Positions 17,936-26,569 of a stretch of DNA of 64,000 bases are shown one piece after another. The DNA lies in the NCBI GenBank assembly GCA_022486625.1, contig JAKVKH010000005.1, forward strand, positions 1 to 64,000, in the 5' to 3' direction. The notes below the pieces were generated by a model that was not told the DNA's origin, made no database searches, and saw only the letters and a program-made list of their open reading frames with translations. Source of the DNA: Butyrivibrio sp. (GTDB lineage Bacteria; Bacillota; Clostridia; Lachnospirales; Lachnospiraceae). Position 1 is the stretch's first letter. Each line of letters begins with the position of its first letter. Both the position numbers and the translations under genes were made by a program.

Positions 17936-19378
17936 TTAATAAGCTCTTCCCCAGTAAACCATCTTTGTTGCCGGTTTTCCACAGTATACACAATTCCCGG
18001 ACAGATTTTCCTGTTCGAAAGGAATGCAGCGGCTGGTTACATTCAGCTCTTCCTTGATCTTTTCTTCACATTCGCGGCATCCGCACCACATTGCCTTTAC
18101 AAAGCCCTTTGTCTCCTTAAAGGCCTCTGTAAATTCTTCTTTGCTGGTGGCTGCAAATGTATGATCTGCCAGGTGTTTACGTGCCTTTGCGAGCATGTCT
18201 GCCTGAATCTGCGGCAGAAGTTCTCCGACCTTTGCGGCAACATCATCAATTGCACACTCGATCTTTTCTCTGGTGTCCCGACGAACCAGTACACACTTTC
18301 CGGCTTCCAGATCCTTGGGGCCGATTTCAATACGAACCGGAATACCTCGCATCTCCTGATCTGCAAACTTGTATCCCGGACTTCTGTCAGAATCATCTGT
18401 CTTTACGCGATAATCTTTCAGTCTGGCTGCAATATCATAAGCAGCATCCAGAACTCCTTCCTTACGCTGCTGAATCGGAATGACCATCACCTGTGTGGGT
18501 GCGATCTTGGGCGGCAGTACCAGTCCTGAGTTATCACCATGTACCATGATCAGCGCACCGATAATACGAGTTGTCATGCCCCATGAAGTCTGATATACAT
18601 AATGCAGTTTGTTATCCTGACCTGTATACTGAATGCCGAATGCCTTTGCAAAGCCGTCACCGAAATTGTGGCTGGTTCCGGACTGAAGTGCTCTTCCGTC
18701 ATGCATCAGCGCTTCGATGGTATAGGTAGACTCTGCGCCTGCAAATTTCTCTTTTTCTGTCTTCTGTCCCTTGATGGTGGGAAGTGCAAGATCCTCTTCA
18801 CAGAAATCAGAGTATACCTGAAGCATCTGCTTTGTACGTTCTTCCGCATCTTCCATGGTGGCATGTGCGGTATGTCCTTCCTGCCACAGGAATTCACGGG
18901 AACGAAGGAACGGTCTTGTCTCCTTCTCCCAGCGGACAACAGAACACCACTGGTTGCATACCTGCGGAAGATCCTTATAGGAATGAATCTCACCCTTGTA
19001 ATAATCACAGAACAGGGTCTCTGATGTCGGACGTACACAGTAACGCTCAGAAAGCTTTTCAAGTCCGCCCTGTGTTACCCATGCAACTTCCGGTGCAAAG
19101 CCTTCAACATGATCTTTTTCCTTCTGCAGCAATGACTCCGGAATGAACATCGGAAGATATACATTCTGTACGCCCGTATCCTTGAATCTCTGATCCAGGT
19201 GTTTCTGAATCAACTCCCAGATTGCATACCCTGCAGGCTTGATGACCATAAAGCCCTTAATATTGGAGTAGCTGATAAGACCTGCCTTTACCACGACATC
19301 CGTGTACCACTGGGTGAAATCTTCATCCATGGAAGTGATCTCGGCTACCAGTTTCTTGTTTTCCTTCTGATCTGCCAT
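17936..19378 (-). CDS. proS: Prolyl-tRNA synthetase, archaeal/eukaryal type
   Basis: Class II aminoacyl-tRNA synthetase charging tRNA(Pro). At 480 residues it lacks the YbaK-like editing insertion of the long bacterial ProRS and has instead the C-terminal extension of the short type, including CGCREC and CVYCGKPA cysteine motifs and a terminal Tyr (WGRAY). Class II motifs are visible around RPTSETLF and [26 protein letters not shown]. The ORF track starts 17 codons too early, within the T-box terminator; the ATG at 19376-19378 has an AAAGGAG site. The gene stands alone behind a proline T-box leader. Confidence 0.96.
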   Translation of the reverse strand: MADQKENKKLVAEITSMDEDFTQWYTDVVVKAGLISYSNIKGFMVIKPAGYAIWELIQKHLDQRFKDTGVQNVYLPMFIPESLLQKEKDHVEGFAPEVAWVTQGGLEKLSERYCVRPTSETLFCDYYKGEIHSYKDLPQVCNQWCSVVRWEKETRPFLRSREFLWQEGHTAHATMEDAEERTKQMLQVYSDFCEEDLALPTIKGQKTEKEKFAGAESTYTIEALMHDGRALQSGTSHNFGDGFAKAFGIQYTGQDNKLHYVYQTSWGMTTRIIGALIMVHGDNSGLVLPPKIAPTQVMVIPIQQRKEGVLDAAYDIAARLKDYRVKTDDSDRSPGYKFADQEMRGIPVRIEIGPKDLEAGKCVLVRRDTREKIECAIDDVAAKVGELLPQIQADMLAKARKHLADHTFAATSKEEFTEAFKETKGFVKAMWCGCRECEEKIKEELNVTSRCIPFEQENLSGNCVYCGKPATKMVYWGRAY

Positions 19379-19396
19379 TTTTTCTCCTTTTCCCTG

Positions 19397-19625
19397 AAAA
19401 AAGCGCCTTCTGTTCCTGCTGTCACTCAACAGGGACCGAAGGCGCTCGGCGGTACCACCCTATTTAAACCCGCTGCTGCGGATTTCACTCAATTTTTCCG
19501 TTAACGCCGGATACGCTGTATTTACATACAGAACTCCAAGGCAGGTTCACCATGCATCACGCAGAAATCTCACACCAGCGATTTCCTCTCTGAAGCGCCA
19601 TCACGGTTACTAACCCTTTTCAACG
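19397..19625 (-). promoter_or_regulatory. Proline-specific T-box riboswitch with terminator
   Basis: Leader RNA that senses uncharged tRNA(Pro). The hallmark T-box sequence AGGGTGGTACCGC is present on the minus strand. It is followed by a terminator stem (AGCGCCTTC and GAAGGCGCT) and six T residues (plus 19397-19402) directly before proS. The Stem I region upstream contains GGTGAACCTGCC; the triplet CCT (plus 19543-19545) after GAA is a plausible specifier and is a proline codon. This agrees with the downstream gene. Confidence 0.93.
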
Positions 19626-19643
19626 TCATTTAAATACACTTAG

Positions 19644-19672
19644 ATTGTAATGAACTGATTTTTCATTGTCAA
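19644..19672 (-). promoter_or_regulatory. Promoter of the proS T-box leader
   Basis: Perfect -35 TTGACA and -10 TACAAT with a 17-base spacer, positioned to start transcription just before the T-box Stem I. It begins only about 20 bases after the GH43 stop codon. Confidence 0.85.
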
Positions 19673-19690
19673 GTTCAAAACACTTCAGAT

Positions 19691-21217
19691 TTATTTTCTG
19701 ATAAAAACAGCCTTCCAGTCCGAAAAGTCCACTTTTGCCTTTTCACAGAAAATGCCAAGAAACGTCCCTGTAAAAGTCATGTTTCTGGTCACTTCTGTGC
19801 ACATCGCAGCCGTTGATCCCTGATCCAGTATGACTTCTCCGGCATTTTCATCCAGAAATCCAAGATAATAATTAAACTGATCCGCCCGAACCACCAGTCT
19901 GACATTCTCTTCCGGTGCTTTCCACTCCGATGTCACCGCCGTCAGATCATAAATCTGCTTGCGTACCTGAAGATACCGTCTGCCGCCGCGACTCGTCATA
20001 TACACATCATAATGATGTTCATTGGTATAAAAAATACTCAGTCCTGCTGCCGACCCCTCCGGAAGAAAAAGCGGTGTTACAAGAACCTCCATCCGGAATG
20101 TAAACTCCTTCTGTCGGATTCCTGCAAATACCGGTGTTGCCTTATCATCCGACAGGCAGACATCTGTTCCCGTCATCCGGATCTTATGTTCATCCTGCAG
20201 CATGCAGGACTCTTCAAGCGGTCTTCGAAGTGTGGTCAGTGCATGTTCTCTCCTGATCCTGTTAAAATCATATACATCTTCCTGATCCTGTGCATGCAGA
20301 CTTTCCGCCGGAAGTGCTGCCTGCATCTGTGCTTCAATTCTTCTGCCTTCATTGACCACCGGCCAGCCGTTTTCCCACGTAACCGGCGCAAGGAATGTTT
20401 CCCTGCCAAGATTATGAAGCATCAGATTGTTGCCATTTTCTCCGATACATCTGACTGCAAGCGCCACCATCCACCAGTTACCGTTTTCATCTTCCACAAG
20501 ATCCGCATGTCCTGTGCAGGCAATATCTCTTCGTTCTTCATTCCGATGGGAAAAGAACGGATTATACGGGCATCCTTCATAGGGGCCATAAGGATTCCTG
20601 CTTCTGGAAATGGTTACCATATGACCGTATTCCGTACCGCCTTCTGCCAGCATCAGATAATAATAATCGCCGATCCTGTATACGTGAGGTGCCTCGGCAG
20701 ATCTCCCGCACCAGCCTTTTGACAGAAGCCTGGACTCTGTCAGTTTCTCACCGGTGTCCGGGTTGACTTCACACATAAAGATTCCCTGGCTGCCCTTATC
20801 GTCACTGTTGGACACAAAATATGTCTTTCCGTCCGCAAACAGAAGTGACGGATCAATTCCGCCCTGCGAAACCCATACCGGTTCCGACCATTCTCCATAT
20901 ATATCATCTGTATGTACAATGAAGTTCCCACGATCTGATACGTTTGTGGTCACCATATAGAACCGGCCTTCATGATATCTGATCGTCGGCGCATAGATCC
21001 CGCTTGAATTCCAGCTGTTTTTCAGATTCAGTTGTGATGTTTTTGTCAGACAATGCCCGATACATTCCCAGTCTGCAAGATTTGTACTGTGATATACGGG
21101 TACTCCCGGAAAATATTCAAAGCTCGATGTGACCAGATAAAAATCATCTCCGACCCTGCAGATGCTGGGATCCGGATTAAATCCGGAAATGATCGGATTT
21201 CTGTATTTCTGCATCAT
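19691..21217 (-). CDS. GH43 glycoside hydrolase, beta-xylosidase/alpha-L-arabinofuranosidase type
   Basis: Predicted cytoplasmic enzyme acting on xylan- or arabinan-derived oligosaccharides. The five-bladed propeller begins with YRNPIISGFNPDPS (general base Asp16), contains GGIDPSLLF (pKa-modulating Asp) and RSAEAPHVY (general acid Glu). The C-terminal 190 residues form the beta-sandwich found in long GH43 beta-xylosidases. No signal peptide is present. The ATG at 21215-21217 is chosen over an upstream one because it has a GAGGAGGG site; this gives 508 residues. It is not part of a transport operon, and a LysR gene ends just upstream. Specificity among beta-xylosidase and arabinofuranosidase is not decidable here. 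Confidence 0.9.
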   Translation of the reverse strand: MMQKYRNPIISGFNPDPSICRVGDDFYLVTSSFEYFPGVPVYHSTNLADWECIGHCLTKTSQLNLKNSWNSSGIYAPTIRYHEGRFYMVTTNVSDRGNFIVHTDDIYGEWSEPVWVSQGGIDPSLLFADGKTYFVSNSDDKGSQGIFMCEVNPDTGEKLTESRLLSKGWCGRSAEAPHVYRIGDYYYLMLAEGGTEYGHMVTISRSRNPYGPYEGCPYNPFFSHRNEERRDIACTGHADLVEDENGNWWMVALAVRCIGENGNNLMLHNLGRETFLAPVTWENGWPVVNEGRRIEAQMQAALPAESLHAQDQEDVYDFNRIRREHALTTLRRPLEESCMLQDEHKIRMTGTDVCLSDDKATPVFAGIRQKEFTFRMEVLVTPLFLPEGSAAGLSIFYTNEHHYDVYMTSRGGRRYLQVRKQIYDLTAVTSEWKAPEENVRLVVRADQFNYYLGFLDENAGEVILDQGSTAAMCTEVTRNMTFTGTFLGIFCEKAKVDFSDWKAVFIRK

Positions 21218-21236
21218 ACAATATCCCTCCTCATAG

Positions 21237-21256
21237 CCATGCATTTATCTGCATGG
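21237..21256. promoter_or_regulatory. Palindromic operator candidate before the GH43 gene
   Basis: CCATGCA and TGCATGG arms separated by 6 bases, just upstream of the GH43 ribosome binding site. No strong promoter hexamers could be assigned nearby (a TATGCT on the minus strand is a weak -10). Confidence 0.4.
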
Positions 21257-21295
21257 TAGCATACTTTTTTCTCCGGAAATACCCGACAAAATAAA

Positions 21296-21340
21296 GGAAA
21301 AAGCCTGTACTTTACCGATGATCCGGTATTATACAGACTT
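21296..21340 (-). terminator. Intrinsic terminator after the LysR gene
   Basis: Arms AAGCCTGTA and TACAGACTT (one mismatch, G-T pair in RNA) with an inner ACCG/CGGT stem, followed by TTTTTCC on the minus strand. It overlaps the LysR stop codon. Confidence 0.7.
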
Positions 21341-22247
21341 AGCGCATTACTTCATTTTCATACTCTTTCAGATGCTCAAGATATTTTTTCCCGATCTGGC
21401 TTAAAGAAGCACCTGCCCTGCGAATACAGACAATATTCATTACTTCATCATCCTCAAGTGGCACCGCTCTGTAATTCATTCCGTTAAGGTCTGCGCAGAT
21501 AATTCCGGAACACAGTGTATAGCCGTTAAGTCCGATCATCATATTCAGCATGGTTCCTCTGTCATTGACCTTGATCATCCGGTCATATTCATAAGTACTC
21601 AGCACCTCCTCTGAAAAATAAAATGAATTATTCTTTCCCTGATCAAATGACAGACACGGATATGCGCTGAGTTCTTCAAATGTGATCTTCTGCTTCTGTG
21701 CAAGCGGATGCTGTGCTGACAAGTATACATACACGCGACATGCAAACAGCTGCTCATATACAAGATTACTTTCTTTCAACAGTTTGACCATTACCTCTTT
21801 ATTAAAATCATCCAGATACAGAATGCCGATCTCACTTTTAAAGTTCCGGACATCCTCAATCACATCCGCCGTCCTGGTTTCGGAAATGGAAAACTCATAT
21901 TTCTCCATTCCGTAGCTGCGGATCAGATCCATGAATGCTTTCACCGCAAAGGTGTAATGCTGCGTGGATACACCAAATTTCTCCTTTGGCTTTTTCCGTA
22001 TAAAGCGATCTTCCATCAGATCATACTGCTCCGTCAGCTGCCTCGCGTAACTCAGAAACTCGGAACCTTCTGCAGTAATACAGACGCCGCGGTTACTTCT
22101 CTCAAACAGTGTGATACCGGTTTCCTCTTCAAGTTCACGAAGAGAACCGGACAATGCCGGCTGCGTCAGAAAGAATTTTTTGGCAGCCTGATTGATGGAT
22201 TTGCAGTCAGCTACCGCAATTGCATACTTCAGCTGTTGTAATGTCAT
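21339..22247 (-). CDS. LysR-family transcriptional regulator
   Basis: Typical LysR protein of 302 residues. The N-terminal winged helix-turn-helix is clear (MTLQQLKYAIAVADCKSINQAAKKFFLTQPALSGSLRELEEE), followed by the effector-binding domain (from about residue 90). The ATG at 22245-22247 is preferred over an upstream GTG that would abut its own ribosome binding site. It follows nrdG by about 30 bases on the same strand with no terminator visible, so it may be read from the nrdDG transcript. LysR regulators often control a divergent neighbour, but none exists here, so its target is unknown; the GH43 gene downstream is one possibility. Confidence 0.9.
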   Translation of the reverse strand: MTLQQLKYAIAVADCKSINQAAKKFFLTQPALSGSLRELEEETGITLFERSNRGVCITAEGSEFLSYARQLTEQYDLMEDRFIRKKPKEKFGVSTQHYTFAVKAFMDLIRSYGMEKYEFSISETRTADVIEDVRNFKSEIGILYLDDFNKEVMVKLLKESNLVYEQLFACRVYVYLSAQHPLAQKQKITFEELSAYPCLSFDQGKNNSFYFSEEVLSTYEYDRMIKVNDRGTMLNMMIGLNGYTLCSGIICADLNGMNYRAVPLEDDEVMNIVCIRRAGASLSQIGKKYLEHLKEYENEVMR

Positions 22248-22278
22248 AACCTGATACACCTTCCCGGATCCGCTTTGC

Positions 22279-22800
22279 TCAGATCTCCATCAGAACAATG
22301 CTGCCTGCTTTGAGCGATTCCTGAACATCAATAATCCTCTGATTTGCTGATCCCTTGAATTTCAGACTCAGATCTTTCTTATCCAGAACAAATTCACCAT
22401 CTACCAGCACGTCAATATAAGAAAGCATCTCATCGGTCACTTCGCATCTGGTTCCGCTCTCTTTCAGAAGATCTTCATCCAGAAGATATCCGGAATAAAC
22501 CCAGATATTTTTTTTCGGATACTGCTCCTTCACTTTCTTCAAAAGCTTCACAAGCTCTCTCTGATTCTCAGGTTCAAACGGCTCACCGCCAAGCAGACTG
22601 AGGCCTGCAATATAGTCCGGCGCCAATGCATCCAGAACCTCTCTTTCTGTTTCCTGTGTATATTTCTGTCCGTAATCAAATTCCCACGTGACCTGATTGA
22701 AACACCCCTTGCAGTGATGTCTGCATCCTGATACAAATAAGGAAACCCTGACACCTGTCCCGTTCGCAATATCCGTTTTCTTGATTTCTCCATAATACAT
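22279..22800 (-). CDS. nrdG: Anaerobic ribonucleotide reductase-activating protein
   Basis: Radical SAM enzyme that generates the glycyl radical on NrdD. The CxxxCxxC cluster motif CRHHCKGC uses Cys26, Cys30 and Cys33, and the SAM-binding LSLLGGEPFEP motif follows. The ORF-track start lies 26 codons upstream in the intergenic terminator; the ATG at 22798-22800 begins the usual MYYGEIKKTDIANGTG sequence, with an AAAGGA site upstream, giving 173 residues. It is placed directly after nrdD, as normal. Confidence 0.96.
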   Translation of the reverse strand: MYYGEIKKTDIANGTGVRVSLFVSGCRHHCKGCFNQVTWEFDYGQKYTQETEREVLDALAPDYIAGLSLLGGEPFEPENQRELVKLLKKVKEQYPKKNIWVYSGYLLDEDLLKESGTRCEVTDEMLSYIDVLVDGEFVLDKKDLSLKFKGSANQRIIDVQESLKAGSIVLMEI

Positions 22801-22853
22801 GGCAGCAGTATTCCTTTCTTTTTTTGAATTGTTTTTCATGAAATCAATGGACA

Positions 22854-22890
22854 AAACAACCGGCCTGGGTTCTTCCATAGCCGGTTGTTT
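22854..22890 (-). terminator. Hairpin between nrdD and nrdG
   Basis: Perfect 11-bp arms AAACAACCGGC and GCCGGTTGTTT with a 15-base loop, in the short gap between the two genes. It resembles a terminator but must be leaky, since nrdG needs expression; it would lower NrdG relative to NrdD, which suits an activase. Confidence 0.65.
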
Positions 22891-22915
22891 ACTCTTTCAC
22901 TATATATGATAATAA

Positions 22916-25087
22916 TTACAGATGCAATACTCTTTCCTTGATTTCCTGCGTACGTCCCTGATTCCAGAACTGTGTTCCGATATATCCGCAGGTACGTCTT
23001 GCCACATTCATCTTGGTCTGGTCACGATTACCGCAGTTCGGGCATTCCCATACGAGTTTGCCGTCTGTATCTGTTACAATCTTGATCTCTCCATCATACC
23101 CGCAGCACTGGCAGTAATCACTCTTGGTATTGAGTTCTGCATACATGATGTTGTCATAGATATACTGCATGACAGACAGTACCGCATCAATATTATGCAT
23201 CATGTTCGGAACTTCAACATAACTGATTGCGCCTCCCGGGCTGAGTGCCTGGAATTCAGATTCAAACTTGAGCTTACTGAATGCATCAATCGGTTCTGTT
23301 ACATGTACATGATAGCTGTTGGTAATATAATTCTTGTCTGTTACGCCCGGAATCATACCGAAACGTTTCTGCAGGCACTTGGAGAACTTATATGTCGTCG
23401 ATTCAAGCGGTGTTCCGTACAGACTGAAGGAAATGTTGGTCTCTGCTCTCCATGCTGCACACTTGTCATTCATGAACTCCATGACACGAAGTGCAAACTC
23501 TTTTCCGCTCGGATCCGTATGAGACACACCCTTCATATATCTGGTACACTCACAAAGTCCTGCATAACCAAGAGAAATGGTGGAGTAATTATTGAACAGA
23601 AGCCTGTCAATCGTTTCCCCTTTCTTAAGGCGTGCCAGCGCTCCGAACTGCCACAGAATCGGTGCCACATCAGAAGGCGTACCCATCAGTCTGTCATGAC
23701 GGCACATCAGTGCCTTTTTACACAGCTCTGTACGTTCTTCCATCAGATCCCAGAACTTCTTCTCATCCTTGCCGGAAGAGCACGCAACATCCACAAGATT
23801 CAAGGTAACCACACCCTGATTGAATCTTCCATAGTACTTATGTGCGCCATTTTCGCCAAGGCCTTCTGTATCCGGTGTCAGGAAAGATCTGCAACCCATG
23901 CACGGATATACATCACCGTTCTTGTATTCCTTCATTTTCTTTGCAGAAATATAATCCGGAACCATGCGCTTTGCCGTACATTTCGCCGCCAGCTGTGTCA
24001 GATACCAGTACTTTGTACCTTCACGGACATTGTCTTCATCCAGCACATAGATCAGCTTCGGAAATGCCGGAGTGATATAGACACCCTTTTCATTCTTTAC
24101 GCCCAAAATTCTCTGATTGAGCATCTCTTCAATCACCATGGCAAGATCTGTACGAAGCTGACCCTCCGGTACTTCATCCAGATACATGAATACGGTAATA
24201 AACGGTGCCTGGCCATTGGTCGTCATCAGTGTAATGACCTGATACTGAATTACCTGTACGCCACGCTTGATCTCTTCCTTTACACGCATCTCGGCAATTT
24301 CATTAATCTGTTTTTCATCCGCTTCCATCCCCGCCTGTTCAAACTCCTGACGGACTGCTCTGCGAAACTTCTGTCTGCTGACATCCACAAACGGTACCAG
24401 ATGGGAAAGTGTGATACTCTGTCCGCCATACTGTGAGCTTGCGATCTGCGCGATCGCCTGTGTGGCAATATTGCAGGCAGTCGAAAAGCTCTTGGGTCTT
24501 TCAATCATCGTCTCGCTGATGACTGTCCCGTTCTGCAGCATGTCATCAAGGTTCACCAGACAGCAGTTATGCATATGCTGTGCATAGTAATCAGAATCAT
24601 GGAAATGAATAATCCCCTCTTCATGTGCCTTGACAATATCCGGCGGCAGCAGAAATCTTCTGGTCAGATCCCGGCTGATCTCGCCTGCCATATAGTCACG
24701 CTGAACGCTGTTCACTGTCGGATTTTTATTGGAATTCTCCTGCTTGACCTCCTCATTATTGCACTCGATCAGGCTCATGATCTTCTCATCAGTTGTATTG
24801 GTCTTACGCACAAGTGCATGCTGGTAACGGTAGGTAATATATTTTCTGGAAACCTCGAATTTACCGGATTTCATCAGCCCATTCTCTACCAGATCCTGAA
24901 CTTCCTCCACACTGGCAGCACGAGTCAGATTCTTACAGTTTGCCTCCACATCCAGCTCAATCTGCCGGATCTGTTCCTCTGTAAGACGCTTGTCTTCCGT
25001 TACCTCGTGATTGGCTTTTGTAATCGCGGCAATGATTTTGTTTCCGTCAAAAACAGCTTCTTCGCCGCTTCTCTTAATGATTTTCAC
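22916..25087 (-). CDS. nrdD: Anaerobic ribonucleoside-triphosphate reductase
   Basis: Class III glycyl-radical enzyme that reduces ribonucleoside triphosphates to deoxy forms under anoxia. An N-terminal ATP-cone (about 1-92) gives allosteric control. A C-terminal zinc site is formed by CQCC and CPNC motifs, and the radical glycine lies in RRTCGYIG (about Gly701). The ORF-track start is 33 codons early; the GTG at 25085-25087 has a GGGGG site and begins VKIIKRSGEEAVFDGNK, the usual cone start, giving 723 residues. It is followed by nrdG. Upstream elements suggest NrdR control. Confidence 0.96.
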   Translation of the reverse strand: MKIIKRSGEEAVFDGNKIIAAITKANHEVTEDKRLTEEQIRQIELDVEANCKNLTRAASVEEVQDLVENGLMKSGKFEVSRKYITYRYQHALVRKTNTTDEKIMSLIECNNEEVKQENSNKNPTVNSVQRDYMAGEISRDLTRRFLLPPDIVKAHEEGIIHFHDSDYYAQHMHNCCLVNLDDMLQNGTVISETMIERPKSFSTACNIATQAIAQIASSQYGGQSITLSHLVPFVDVSRQKFRRAVRQEFEQAGMEADEKQINEIAEMRVKEEIKRGVQVIQYQVITLMTTNGQAPFITVFMYLDEVPEGQLRTDLAMVIEEMLNQRILGVKNEKGVYITPAFPKLIYVLDEDNVREGTKYWYLTQLAAKCTAKRMVPDYISAKKMKEYKNGDVYPCMGCRSFLTPDTEGLGENGAHKYYGRFNQGVVTLNLVDVACSSGKDEKKFWDLMEERTELCKKALMCRHDRLMGTPSDVAPILWQFGALARLKKGETIDRLLFNNYSTISLGYAGLCECTRYMKGVSHTDPSGKEFALRVMEFMNDKCAAWRAETNISFSLYGTPLESTTYKFSKCLQKRFGMIPGVTDKNYITNSYHVHVTEPIDAFSKLKFESEFQALSPGGAISYVEVPNMMHNIDAVLSVMQYIYDNIMYAELNTKSDYCQCCGYDGEIKIVTDTDGKLVWECPNCGNRDQTKMNVARRTCGYIGTQFWNQGRTQEIKERVLHL

Positions 25088-25120
25088 CGATAAATCCCCC
25101 TTTTCCTGATTTCCTGTTTC

Positions 25121-25139
25121 AAACCCGTCCCGCGGGTTT
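25121..25139 (-). other. Hairpin in the nrdD leader
   Basis: AAACCCG and CGGGTTT arms around a 5-base loop lie between the predicted nrdD transcription start and its ribosome binding site. No T-run follows, so it is not a terminator; it may affect mRNA stability or translation. Confidence 0.45.
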
Positions 25140-25161
25140 CGTAATAAAATGCAGCTCGCAA

Positions 25162-25177
25162 AAACTATATCTTGTGG
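25162..25177. promoter_or_regulatory. NrdR-box-like site upstream of nrdD
   Basis: AAACTATATCTTGTGG on the plus strand matches the NrdR consensus acaCwATATmTwGTgt at all but about two positions. It lies just downstream of the predicted nrdD -10. NrdR normally binds two boxes; a convincing second one was not found at helical spacing. Confidence 0.55.
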
Positions 25178-25180
25178 CTG

Positions 25181-25206
25181 CAACATTATGATAATACATA
25201 ATGTTG
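25181..25206. promoter_or_regulatory. Palindromic operator overlapping the nrdD promoter
   Basis: CAACATTAT and ATAATGTTG are perfect 9-base inverted arms 8 bases apart. The palindrome covers the predicted -10 element and part of the spacer of the nrdD promoter, the position expected for a repressor site. Confidence 0.6.
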
Positions 25207-25216
25207 ATTATTTCAA
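25188..25216 (-). promoter_or_regulatory. Promoter of nrdDG
   Basis: -35 TTGAAA and -10 TATCAT separated by 17 bases on the minus strand, about 100 bases upstream of the nrdD start and just after the murI stop. Confidence 0.65.
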
Positions 25217-25244
25217 GAGTTAAAAAAGCCGCCTGCAGCGCCGC

Positions 25245-26066
25245 TCAGATCCCACGAACCGCTTCCAGCCTGTTATGCAGACGCATAAAATGTTTCAGCA
25301 TTTTTTCTTCTGAAACCTTTTTCCCCGACATATAGTACTGTGTATGGCACTGTTCCACCATCTGCTGTGTATCCTTAAAGGAAATCTCAGTATCCACCCC
25401 ATCTGAAATTTCAAGATGCATGACCTCAGCAAGATGCCGTATGGTTCCGGCATTGCCATCAATCAGCATGACCTGATCTCCGAAATATCTGCGGTAAGAC
25501 GGCTTGAAATAGTTAAAATGCGTACACCCAAGTACCAGTGCACAATAACGACTTAAATCATATTCCGAGAACTGACTGCGCAGATAGTCTTCCACCTGCG
25601 GCCCTTCAAATTCCTCCCGCTCCGCAAAAGTCACCAGCTGTGGCATCGGCAGAAGATCCACTCTGTGATCTCCATCCACTCTCTGCAGCAGGTGCTGCAG
25701 CTTGGACTCTCTGATGGTAACCGGCGTTGCAATGACCATGACCCTCCGGTTCTCCGTACCCTCTACTGCAGGCTTTACCGCAGGCTCCATGCCCAGAATG
25801 GGCAGCGTATACTTTTCCCTGATTTCTTCAATCGCCACACTGGTTGCTGTATTGCAGGCCACCACAATGGCATCCACACCCTTTTCAATCAGAAACCGTG
25901 TAATCTCCGTCACATATTCCTTAATCTGCTGCGGCGTTTTCAGACCATACGGAACATGCTCCGTATCCGCGTAAAAAATATATTCAAGATCCGGCGGAAG
26001 CAGATGATATGCCTCATGCAGCACGGACATCCCACCGATCCCGGAATCAAAAATTCCAATCTTCAT
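25245..26066 (-). CDS. murI: Glutamate racemase
   Basis: Cofactor-independent racemase supplying D-glutamate for peptidoglycan. The signatures FDSGIGGMSV (Asp7), VVACNTAT (catalytic Cys71) and LVLGCTHF (catalytic Cys181) are all intact. The length of 273 is normal. A GGAGAGGTG site precedes the ATG. A GC-rich imperfect hairpin followed by six T (around 25222-25245) may terminate it just before the nrdD promoter. It is divergent from the unknown gene at 26108 with only 41 bases between the start codons. Confidence 0.96.
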   Translation of the reverse strand: MKIGIFDSGIGGMSVLHEAYHLLPPDLEYIFYADTEHVPYGLKTPQQIKEYVTEITRFLIEKGVDAIVVACNTATSVAIEEIREKYTLPILGMEPAVKPAVEGTENRRVMVIATPVTIRESKLQHLLQRVDGDHRVDLLPMPQLVTFAEREEFEGPQVEDYLRSQFSEYDLSRYCALVLGCTHFNYFKPSYRRYFGDQVMLIDGNAGTIRHLAEVMHLEISDGVDTEISFKDTQQMVEQCHTQYYMSGKKVSEEKMLKHFMRLHNRLEAVRGI

Positions 26067-26072
26067 GACTGT

Positions 26073-26101
26073 TCACCTCTCCGTTCATCATATGTTATAA
26101 T
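26073..26101 (+). promoter_or_regulatory. Extended -10 promoter giving a probable leaderless mRNA
   Basis: TGTTATAAT (extended -10 with perfect TATAAT at 26096-26101) lies so close to the ATG at 26108 that transcription should start at or next to the A of the start codon. The -35 region is weak, as is common with extended -10 promoters. No Shine-Dalgarno site precedes the ORF. Confidence 0.6.
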
Positions 26102-26107
26102 ACCACT

Positions 26108-26551
26108 ATGAGCAATGTAAAAATTGACGAATTGCAAAAACTGTATGACGATCCGAAGACAGACAGCTTCCTGCAGGAAATCTGTGAATACTATGCCACA
26201 AGATGCGATTACACTGAAGATTCCTTTCAGGAAGAAATCGAACCTGCAGAAATCATGGAGCCGGTTTATACTCTTTTCTGCCTTCAGAAAAGAGAGGAGA
26301 TTCTGGATGAATTTGAATACATTCACCAGAGATATCCTCATCTTTTCGAGTCCGTTTCCGGATTCTGCAACCGGATTCTGACTCACATGGATTATCGTGC
26401 CCTTCAGTCCGAATGTGAACATCAGCTGGTCACTGCAGTCGGGCATATCTCTTCCGCAGAAATTTATGAACGGATCGAAAAGATCTGTCAAAACGAAAAT
26501 GACTTTTCGAAGGGTGTGGATCAGTTTTTTCAGTGGCTGCATAAAAAGTAA
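26108..26551 (+). CDS. Unknown 147-residue acidic soluble protein, probably leaderless
   Basis: Not recognised. The product is rich in Glu, mostly helical in appearance, has no signal peptide, membrane segment or metal motif, and ends in FFQWLHKK. It lies on the strand opposite to murI and is followed after 18 bases by a second unknown gene with a strong ribosome binding site, so the two probably form an operon. The ORF on the other strand (26063-26632) is longer but has the Phe/Leu/Ile-rich composition of an antisense shadow. Translation would need to start on a leaderless message, judging by the TATAAT just upstream. Confidence 0.7.
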   Translation: MSNVKIDELQKLYDDPKTDSFLQEICEYYATRCDYTEDSFQEEIEPAEIMEPVYTLFCLQKREEILDEFEYIHQRYPHLFESVSGFCNRILTHMDYRALQSECEHQLVTAVGHISSAEIYERIEKICQNENDFSKGVDQFFQWLHKK

Positions 26552-26569
26552 TACAGGAGGAAACACAAT

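Noticed and set aside
22922-24436. 504-residue plus-strand ORF opposite nrdD
   Set aside because: It lies entirely antisense to the clearly identified nrdD, has no ribosome binding site, and its Cys/His/Arg-rich composition is that of a shadow frame.
25088-25180. Cobalamin or other riboswitch in the nrdD leader
   Set aside because: The leader is only about 95 bases and shows just one simple hairpin, too short for a cobalamin riboswitch.
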